A stretch of DNA of 64,000 nt. Origin: Galaxea fascicularis. Its lineage: Eukaryota; Cnidaria; Anthozoa; Scleractinia; Euphylliidae. Shown here in pieces: positions 14,501 to 25,454 of this stretch. Both the position numbers and the translations under genes were made by a program. Numbering within the stretch: the first letter of the stretch is position 1; the number at the start of each line of letters is the position of its first letter. Location of the stretch: positions 34,160,484 through 34,224,483 of the forward strand of contig OX419337.1 of NCBI GenBank assembly GCA_948470475.1, given 5' to 3'. The notes beneath the pieces were generated by a model that saw only the letters and a list, made by a program, of their open reading frames with translations, had not been told where the DNA came from and did not search any database.

Positions 14501-17500
14501 AGGCGTTTAACCTTAGTGCCTGCCTGTAATGCAGACTTGTCTTAATCTTGAGTCTAAATTAGCTCTAAATAAGCGTATTCCAGTCGAATTGGTCCTAATC
14601 TAATTCCTGAGGTTGCGTTTAGTTAGCAATCTGCAGTTTTTAAGCTGTCGCCTGTAGTCTGCAAATGACACACTTTGTATCCTTGCTCTTTGTGAAATTC
14701 CCTGTGTAACGCATGTTATTGTCTGTTAGGGGTAAATTCGGAGTCGTGAAGAGAGTCAGAGAGAAGAGCACAGGTACAGAATACGCCGCAAAGTTCCTGA
14801 AGATTACCAAAGAGTCTCGCGAAGAGGTTTTGGCAGAAATGCTGATCATGAACAAACTGCATAGCAAAAGGCTGATTTATCTTCACGATGCTTATGAACG
14901 ACCAAAAGAGATGATCATCGTTCTTGAATTGTGAGTAATTTAAGATAGGAAAACGGAATGTATGTGTGTGTGATGTTAAAACTGAAATGCCATTTTCCAA
15001 AACACTGCAGGACAAATAGCAATGTGTATACTGACAAGTCTTATTAGTCACAGAATCGAACTTTGCGAGTCTCACTCTGTTCTCTGAACATTTAGATGAG
15101 AGTTGACCCCGGCACTGATTTGCAGAAGCTCATGAGAGCGAGAGAGCTCTCATCACACTAATGATCAACTTCTTCGTGCGTTGCTCCCCGCTTTCGCATC
15201 TCCGCTACCCGCACGTCACCTTAGGTACCAAAGATTTTGTCGCGCCCGTCGGGTGGGATCGTGATCGGTCGGAGGCCGATTGCTATTGGCCAAGAAGTAA
15301 GTGATAATCGAACGGATCTGGAAATTGTGCGTGGCAAAATCGCATGACAAGACTTACGCTTTCCTCTCTTCCGGGAAAGAAATAAACAGTGCCATAGAAA
15401 AGAGCCGCTCATTACTTTTCACTAACCTGGAACCTTTTTTTTTCCTCAAACGTTTTTGTAGAATTTCTGGCGGTGAACTGTTTGAGAAAGTCTGCAATGA
15501 TGACAACCTGACTGAGAAGGAAGTTGTGCGTTATATGACGCAGATACTGCAGGGCGTCGAACACATGCACAAGAAGAGAATTGTTCATCTGGATCTCAAG
15601 GTAAGATATGCATATCTGAAGTAGAAGTAAAGGAGTCACAATGTTGAATCCATCGAATTTTTCTATTTGACTTTTTTTGCGACAGATACAACGACATAAC
15701 CATATTGATTGTCGTTAGTCTCACAATGCATATCACTGTAAATCATGTATGAAGTGCGGAAATGAAATCAAATGAAGAATGATCCTCGCAGTTGTGAGTT
15801 GTGAACGCAATTTATGCACTTGCGTGAAGACACCTGAGAAAAAATTCCCGTTGAAGACCTGTTCTTTTTTGTCTTTTTTTTTTCCAAGGGTTATCAACAC
15901 CAGTTACGAATGAGCTTTGTCAATGTTACCGGTGATGGTTGAATTTGGGCCTTTGCCATGTTTTTAGATGTTAAGGGTGGAGTCAACTTAATGACAGTCC
16001 TGCCCACTACTGCTACCACTACCATCGTCGTTACCATCGTCGTTCTCAACAATCTCCGGTTTTTTTTTTCGTCTTGTAGCCTGAGAATGTGCTTTGTGTG
16101 ATTCGTCCTGATGGCAAGGAAGATCTCAAACTGATTGACTTTGGAATGGCGCGTGTGTTGGAAAAAGGCAAAACATACAAAGTGGCTTGTGGTACACCGG
16201 AGTTTGTAGGTAAGCATTAAAGTTCCATCATGAAGGAAAAACGTCTTTTAAACCTGAATTAATTATATTTGTAGTGAAACACGGAAGTGAAAAATGTGGG
16301 CGTACGCGAAAGTGGCCTCGTCCTGCCGCGGGGATAAGATTCGCGTCTTTCTCTGTTTTTGCCATTACCCCGGGGAGTAATACAGGATAAGTCGTAATTT
16401 ATTCGTGCGCAGAGTACCTGTTGTAAGAAACGAGTTTTAAAGTGGTTGCATCTCAGTTAAGATTTCTTGCACATGTTCTGTCGTGAATTTTATCGATCTT
16501 CTTTAGTGTCCCATCAAAAATACAGATTTCCAGCAAGCGAACGGGTTACAAAACCGAACTCTACAACCACACTCCGTACAAAAACATATCCTCCTTCAAC
16601 AAAAAAAATACAGCATGTTCAATGTTCACGTGATCACGTGTGTCAACCGCGTGATCTGTCCACGTGCTAAGAAAATGTTCAAAATATGTATAGCTAATCT
16701 AAATGTAAAAAAAAGAACAACAAATAATCCGCGACACAGAGAATATGCTTTTGTACGGAGTGTGGTTGTAGAGTTCGGTTTTGAAACCCGTTCGTTGGCT
16801 GGAAATATGTATTTTTGATGGAACATCAAAGAAGATCGATAAAATTCACATATTCCAAGTGCCACCAAACTTGTTCACTTCAGTAAGCGGCACCCAGGGT
16901 ATTTTATTTCTGTCACTAGTTAGTCGAGCATGCAGGGCATGAGAATACGGGAAATGATCACTAGAGTCAGTCGAGCAAGCGTTTATACAAATTCTCCCTA
17001 CATGTAACATATGAAATTATAAGAATGAAAAGGAGAATTCACATGTTGATCCTGTTTGTTCTGCAGCTCCAGAAGTCATTAGTTACGAGGCTATCAGTTT
17101 GGCCAGCGACATGTGGTGAGTGAGAGTAGCAGGTGTATCACGTGATCCACTTAACTAAGTAGCAAACTGAGGCTTTCTCACGCTTTCTTCCACATTTTTA
17201 GCTCAGTTTTCAAAACGTCTCATTATCTCGTCGCTTCGCTTTGAACTAACGAAAATACACTGGGAATGAAGGGAAAAATGATGGGATTAGTCCATGCTTT
17301 GAATAAAATGGCAGCGGTTTGGGGTTTGCCTGTTTTCTACACCATATAGCACCTGAAGAAATTGGGATTTTCTTCACGACTGGGCCAGTTTTGTTTTTCT
17401 TTGCGCGTGTGCTCTATAAGCCACTGAATAGTCGTGGTTGCTGCAAAAATGCAATCTTGTTTGATAATGTATCATTATCGTTTTCTATCACTGACAGTTC

Positions 17501-20500
17501 TGAGAGTGGAAATCTCTCATTCCTGGGTCCAGAAAACCACAATCACTTGGTGTCGCCCCTCTTCTACTTCCCACAAAAAGACCATCTATTCGCTAGGGGT
17601 TCCACCTGCTTATATTCATGGTGCTGAAGGGCGCCCCCTTCAGACCAACTCTTACACTGCTATTTTGTTTTGACAGGAGTGTTGGCGTCATTGCTTATGT
17701 CTTGTAAGTATTCTTCCGTTCCCGCTGATTACAAATTCTTAGCGGCTTGGTCATCTACACATCAGTATAATGACGCCGTAGATCTGGAATTGTTTGTTGC
17801 TTAAAATTTCCCCGACGTACAGAAAGCTTGTTTTTTGTGACATCAGATCACAGTAATCTGTGTCCTGAAGTTATCCATGCACCTTCTGTGCCGAAGAATC
17901 TAAATAATAGGCCATATTCGTATTCTCGGTATTGAACTGGATCTAGCACGAAGTGGAGGCTCTTGCGGGGGAATCTTTTCATATGTAAATGTATTCCCCC
18001 CGCAAGAGCCTCCACTTCGTGCTAGATCCAGTTCAATACCGAGAATACGAATATGGCCTATTGTCCTTTTCACTCCTCCTCATCTATTTTTATCCTTCGA
18101 ATTTGGTTCTCACGAGTTGTAAGTGTTATCTAGTAGTTACAATGTGAGGAGGAGATAACACCCGATCGCTGTTGGTACGAAAAATTTCAACACAGATGTT
18201 TCTAAGCAATCACCTGAAATATGTCACGTTGTTGATATTTGACTTGCTTTCTCTTGCGCAGACTCAGTGGTTTGTCGCCCTTCATGGGAGACGATGACAA
18301 TGAAACGATTCAAAACGTGTCCACGGCCGAGTGGGACTTTGAGGACGAAGCTTTTGATGTCGTCTCCGACATGTCGAAGAAATTTATCGAAGAACTGCTC
18401 ATTAGGAGTCCCGAGTAAGAAATGTCACATTTTAGTACAATATATGTCTTGTGCGTAGAAAGATATTTCTTGTGTAACAACTCTTATAATAATAACTTTA
18501 TTTAAGTCTCAAATCGTTCCAACTTAACCCGAGTGCTCTACTAATTGGGGAGACTGTAAATCAAATAAACTCTAAATGTTGGTTTTTGAGGAGAGGAGAA
18601 AACCGAAGTACCCGGAGAAAAACCTCTCGGGCAGAGTAGAGAACCAACAAACTCAGCCCACTCATGACGCCGAGTCCGGGAATCGAAGCCGGGACACATT
18701 GGTGGAAGGCGGGCGCTCTCACCACTACGCCTATGGTGCACAATTATCAGTTACGGTTTTTAAATTGTTATTGTGTCCGTACAATTACTTACCCTATGGA
18801 GAGCTGCTGAATAGCCTTAATTTCTGTGGTCGGTTCTTTTGTAGATGTTTCCTCTTTATTTATTCTTTCAGTAAACGAAATGACGTCTTCCAGTGTATGA
18901 ACCATGATTGGTTGAAGGTAAGAAGCATTAAAGTGACGTCTGATTTATAAAAAAAAAGTTGATGGTCTCCTTCAGTCAATTTTACTTATGAGGAATGGTT
19001 CTTTAAAAATACCATCAGAATCTGCAAAATACGTCTTACTGTTATTTACAACACATCGTTGCCATGCGCAAATACGTCATATGCACACGAAATATATTCA
19101 GCGATAAACGTAGGTTCCCATACATGTATTTATCTTGGCGGCCGTTTGAAATGTTATAATGGTTTAGCAATTTTTACGGACAACTAAACGTATTTTGGAA
19201 AATCGTTGAATGGTTCTCACGGAAGAAGGGAAATGTAGCGTGACAACATTGCGTGATTACTTCTGTTTAGTAGACTTGCAGCGGAAGTGGATCAATTTTC
19301 GTTAGTCAAAAACGTGCATATGTAGATCTATTTTCTTTAACGCTTGGTAGAAATTTACGAACCGAACAAAATTGTCCACAGTTTGAATTTTCGAGACTTC
19401 AGACGTTTGGAAACAGAACTTAAGTTACGGAAGTGCTTCAGTTGGTGTCGTTATGGTATATCGAAATCCCCATTGTGTACCATTGTGCCTAAAGTCCACC
19501 GTTTTGTTTCCTCCAACAGAAAATCAAGACGATCAAAACTCAGAAACTCAGCACGGAGAACTTAAAGAAGTTTATTGCTCGTCGGCGTTGGGCGGTAAGT
19601 AGTTCATTTGGTTTGTATACCTCTGGTTTTAGTTTCCACTTTGTATAATTGTTGCGAGATGATTAAAGCAAAACACTGAAACAACGCAGTTAAACTGCAA
19701 ATAAGGTTTTGCCTATGAGACAGATTAACTTGCTTTTTAACAAACAGATTCTATTCGGCAGTGCGTGTGTAGTTTGATAACACAGATGACGTCACAACGC
19801 GGAAAGAACAAAGAAGTACTCGAGTAGCGTGACTGGTGTTCCTAACACCCTCTGACGTCATCTGTGCAGCGTTATCAGAGTACAGAATTACCGACAAATG
19901 TAATCTGTTTGTTTTATCCATTGCTTTTTTCTACTTTCTTCGACTTATGACGTCGTTCGTGCTTTAATCACAAGCTCCTCGAGACCAATCAAAAACTATA
20001 AATATCAGGAGTACTTAACTCTTAAATTAAAGAACTGTCTATTTCTTTCAACCAAGAACGTTTTTCAGATAGCCTGTCGTTGTTTGATGTTTTCAACTAC
20101 AATGCAATAAATGGAGGTTCAGTGTAATTCGGTTGAGCTGATGTTTGTTTTAGCCGCTTCCTCCTCTCCTTCTTCCCAGAGAACGGCCAACGCCCTTCGT
20201 GCTCTGAGTCGAATGGGAAACCTAAGTGGGCTGATGGCTGGAGGAGGAAAAGGTGGTGCCTCTGCCAAACCCGGTGATGGAGGCGGCTTCCTTAAGAAGG
20301 TGAAGGATGAGAAAGCCAAGGATGAGGCTCAGGAAGCAGCCAAAGCTGAGCCAAAGAAGGAGCCAGTCAAGAAGGAAACACCAAAGGAGGAACCCAGGAA
20401 AACAACAGGTGATAGCCTCACACCAGGACGACGAGGTCCGAATCTTTCGGGCCGCAGAAGTCCTACCTTGAGTGGCAGGAGAAGCCCGTTGTCTCGGGTT

Positions 20501-23500
20501 GAAGCGCGTAAGTATAGCACTCCTGATTCACGTTCCTGACACGTGCGTTACACGTGTCTCAACGACATCATGCTCTTTTGGACCGACTAACAGACTAACC
20601 GAGAGTGGTGGCCACGTGCCTCAGTGTGTTCGCGCATCGTGGGATCATCTAAGAGACTAACCCGGAGAAGCAGCTAATCATAAATTGTTTTGTGTTTTGT
20701 CACAGAAGGGAGTTCCACGGGGTTTTAATATGGCACCTCCTTCTTTACTACAACTCAAGTCTCTTAGACGAGACTGTAAAAGCCCTCGGAGAGACAGAAC
20801 ACCACTTGTTGGTGCTTTCAAGTATTTCGTAGTTTCTGATATCTTAGTAACAGCTCTTCCTCCTCTGGTCTAGATTTATGGACTCAAATGGACTACCAGA
20901 CTCCACGTGTAGTTGTTTCTTAGACGTGTGTCGTCTCTTGTCAGCCTTTCTTTCTTTCTTTCTTTCTTTCATTACATAAATCGTGTTTCTTACAAGGTGT
21001 AATAGCAGCCCAATCCCCAGTTTAAGGCACAAAAGTCGCCAGGAATCTTACAATCCCTGAATCATTTAACAGTATTGACTAACATGTAACGTCGCCTTAT
21101 CATATCAATACACTGTCCAGCAGGCAGGTGATGAGAATACACAAATTTATCAGAGGTATCCTGATATAATACCAAATTCTCTTAACCGGTGTAAGAGGAA
21201 CTGTATAGCAGCTAGAAAGGAGAATTAATAATCAGACTGTTAATCTATCGACCATCCTCTCTGCTGGCGTTTGCTTGGCTTTGTTCGGTGCAATTTAGAT
21301 TCCCTTCACCGGCAATCCTTGGAACTGATTATTTCGCCTGGAACTTTCACGATCGTTACTTCCAACATTTTTTCCGACTTAGCTTCGCAACACTGAACGA
21401 AATGCCAATTCAAGTCTTTTATCAAAGGCTTTGTCTTCTTTCTTGAGCTTCAGAAAACAGAGCTGTCTTTGATCTGCATTTTTTCCTTCAGTTTCTTTAG
21501 TATTCCTTCCAGCATCACCCAAGTGTAAAAATTCTTCGTTTGCGTCAGTCTGATGCGCTTCCCAAGGTCTTTACCGAGGCATGGTGAGCGTTTTCCTGTC
21601 TCTTGTTGACTGTGCACGTTGTACTGAACATTCACACTTGAGAGATCATCAAAATTCTGCGGTTTCGCCAGTGGTCGAAGCTTATATTTCGCCCTCCTAT
21701 TTTTTTTTAATTCATTTAACATCCTGTTCATAAAAACCAGTAGGGTCAAATTCTTCGCTTCTCGCCCATATGATTACCGGGGGTTAAGTTATCAAGCCTG
21801 TAATCTCTTGTCTTTAGCTAGTTGTGGTCGTCTGCATGCAATTTCTATTTTATACCATTGCTTTGAGGTCTGCGAAAAAGAACGAGGGCGGTGGGGTCGC
21901 CCACATAAAGATGTGCCTAATCGGTTTTACTAATGGGTTGGTTCAAAAGGCTACTTCTTAGTAACTTTCATTGAATGGTCACACTTCAGGCTTTTATCCA
22001 CAGACTCAAAACGGAGATCCACCTTGTTCAACAAACAAACAGCAGTTAGTCCTACTTAAAATTTCATCCACAAATGCAAAAGTTAAAACCACCCCGCACA
22101 GCTCAAAAAAACAGCAGCATCGTCCTTCATTTTAGTTTGATACTTCGGGAAAAGATACGTCACAGTTTCCATACGTGTGTAGAAAGCAAACGGAACCACA
22201 GAAATGTGCCTTTCAACATCTATAAGTCAAATGCATTCTCGAAAGACCATACCTTTCCTGGTTGAATCGATCGTGATCCGTAGTAGGGCCTGTGTGTTTC
22301 TTTATTTTGATAACTGGCGCGTGGGGCTTATTATGCGGCTCATTGCTCATTTTGTAGACCGTGGTAGTTCAATTTTTTTATCTTGGTGTCAAGCTATATA
22401 TAGTGTCTTCCAGTTATTTTTAGATTGCCTGTGACCTAACAGTAGAAAGACGCTGGAAAATATCGGACACCTGTGTTTCCATTCAATTTTGTTCCAGTTT
22501 TTGAACTCGTATGCGTTGATTTGTTATTTTTAGTCGCTTTGAAGTTCTCACGAATTGTTGCATGTTTAAAATACTTTTGCGTATGTGGTTTATGACTGCA
22601 TAACTTTGATTCCCACATCAAAACTTTGTTTTCAAAACAAGCGCAAATTTCATTTTGTAAATTACGCTGAAAGTTACTGTTGCACCTTGAAAACAGCTGC
22701 TCGACAGGTCGAGTTTCATTTCTAGACCAAGTTGATATCATGTTATAACAAACTAAGATTGGAAAGTTATGCCGGCCCAGTAGGTTCATCTTAAAGCGAG
22801 AAACTCACTTGATTGACTGAAATTTTCATTCGTGGAGTGGAAGACTTAAGTGAAAATCAAATTATGTTTCCACGGTTTTTAATCTTTTTGTCTGTGATTT
22901 CAGCAATTGCGAACATTTAGGATCGTTTACCCGAGAGCTAGAGTTTTCCCTTCGCTTCGGGCATTCTTTAAATTGTATATAAACCTAACATGTTTTCTTT
23001 ACAATCCCTTTGATTATTGTTTTTCGGACGTTCATGAGAGTATCAGATATCCGATGACATTCTTGACTTGAAGGGCAACCATTGTTCTCGACGTTTCTGG
23101 AACATAATACGGTGTCTTAAAAATGTCTGTTGCTGGTCCAAGCCGCAATAATGAGCTATTCCGCGGTACCCAACCGGCAAAAATACTAGCCAAACATCAA
23201 CGAAAGTAACGTTCTAGATTTTGCTTCATTTAAGCAAACACGAGCCATCCACCCCGATAAGTTGCCCAGTCGTTAATACCCTGGAGCAGAAAACGGGCTT
23301 AATTCAGTACAGTTGTGATTTGGTTGTCGCGGCATTAGCGTTCATGAACTGTTTCTGTTAAAAGGTTAATGCGAAATCACGATGGACTTCAATCGATTGT
23401 TCTATCGTAGGCTGTCCTCTAACCGGAAGGATGTCAAAAGCAAGTTTACAGGTTTGTGTGCGAAACATAAATTAGAGTTAACTGTTAAGCAATGTGTTCA

Positions 23501-25421
23501 AGTTGTGGGTTCATGACAAACGTGCAGGTCAACTCTGCATCTCACTCCAGCGACATTAAGCAATCCTTGCTACTGTTTTCTCAATAATGTTTTGTCTGGT
23601 TAATATTTCGTTTGGATTTGTGGTATTTCTCTGTTGATTTAATTTTTTCCTGTCAAACCAGAGAAATTTTTTCCTAATCCTCCTTCGAATCGTAGAACTT
23701 TATCACAAGAATTTGTTTAATCATTGACCGTCGAGATAAGTGTCGCGTAACGAAACAACTCCAGAATACAACTTTCTCGGGTTTCTGACAACGTGAAAAG
23801 AATGCTGCGTTTGACGACTTCAACCGGCAACTAGCGACTGAAACGTTCCTGCCCTTCTTCGCAGAAATTTCTCAAGACTGTCATGATTATTAGATACCTC
23901 TCAAAATTGGCAAAAATGTTCATCAGGAATTGTAGTCAAAATAATTTATTCGTGTCGAGTTACCGCAAAGCTGGTTGCATTTTTTTGCGAGCGATGTGCA
24001 ACGTGATAAAGCCCTCTAGCTTTTAAGAGATGCGATGAATAAATTAACCCAGCTGATTCAAGTTTATTTCTGCGAAGAACTTAAAAACAGAACAGGTTGA
24101 AAAGAGTGTAGAGCTAATGGCAATTGAAGTAGTTTTTAGTAATGGACCTTTTGCGCGTTTTTGCCTCCATGCTTTTATTTCCTCTTTACGTTTCATGAAG
24201 TGTTATTCTTTGGAAAATAGTTGCACGTTTTCGTTAACACCTTTTGAAATCTCTCTTCCGTTTTCTTTGTTTATTGTCGCTATTTTGCCGGGTTATTTTG
24301 ACTCTGCTGTTTCTTTAAAAGACTCTTCAAACTATCTATCATCAGTGTTTGATACTTCTCTGCGGTCTTTTATTTAAGCCATATACATCCAAACTCCTTT
24401 GCAATTTTCATTCCTCGTTAATCAGCTTAGCGAAACAACTCTTTACAATAATACCCGTGATGAATTGTTCTGTCGTTTTGCTGAATCTGACGTAAGTACT
24501 GTTGTGTGTCACGCACCACTGTTTACTCTGTACACTCCTTTGTCTTTACGGTTTGTATATTTTCCTATTAGTGCGTTGAAAGAGAGCAGAAATGTTCGAT
24601 GGCCTTATTTTTAAACTTTCCTAAAACAATTGCTGGACCTTCTGTCGATACGCATGGCTGTCTGTTTGTCCTTTGAAATTCCTACAAAAGCATCCGGACA
24701 CACAATGTAGTTTTCGCCCAGTTTTAGTAAATGCTTTTTTTCGACCTCAATGTCATATTGTCAAATTTCTGTAGTGGTGTTGATTGTATTGTTGAAGACG
24801 GCTCTGACTTTTGAGTTCGGTTGAAGTCCTAGGTGGTCACTGTTCAATTAAAAGTCTTTCAAATTGTACTGTTTGTGATTGTAAAGCAATACCATGAAAA
24901 GAAAAGTCAAAAGGATATTTCCTTGTGTTACAAGTGCATTTGATCATATTGTTGTGCTAAGGTGAAAACGTGTTTAGGACGTACTAGGCTGTTTTTCAAA
25001 ACGTAAACATTGAGTGTGTTGTTCTCTTTGTTTCTCGTCTTCCAGAAAGAAAAATTATTGAAAATTGTGTTCGATCATCTCTTCTGTCGTCTTATCTTAA
25101 GAGACCCTTCAGCTAGTGACATCAGATATCTTCCCGTTTGGCCCTTTCGTAATTTTACCTATCGAATCAGTTTCCATGTCTTTTATTGAAGCCATATCTC
25201 GGTATAATCTCCCTGAACTGATTAAAGGGCCCCAGTCAGCCTCCGCCATTTTCAATGCCATCGAAATTATTGATAATGCATGGTGAAGGGAAATCTTATT
25301 GCTTTATTGTAAGTTGTGTTCCTGAAAGTATGTTTAATTATCTGTTGTAGTTCCACAGTGATATCCTTTGTTTCGACGTCCTCCTAATAAAATATAAGAG
25401 CCAAATTCTCGCCTGTAAACC

Positions 25422-25454
<33 letters not shown>

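Noticed and set aside
19773..19885. Paired TGACGTCA (CRE-like) words, 19787-19865, as an enhancer
   Set aside because: They are the two arms of a short imperfect inverted repeat, so they probably come from a small foldback element.
22436..22789. 117-codon minus-strand frame in the 6.2-kb intron
   Set aside because: Low-complexity translation without motif; expected by chance in 6 kb of intron.
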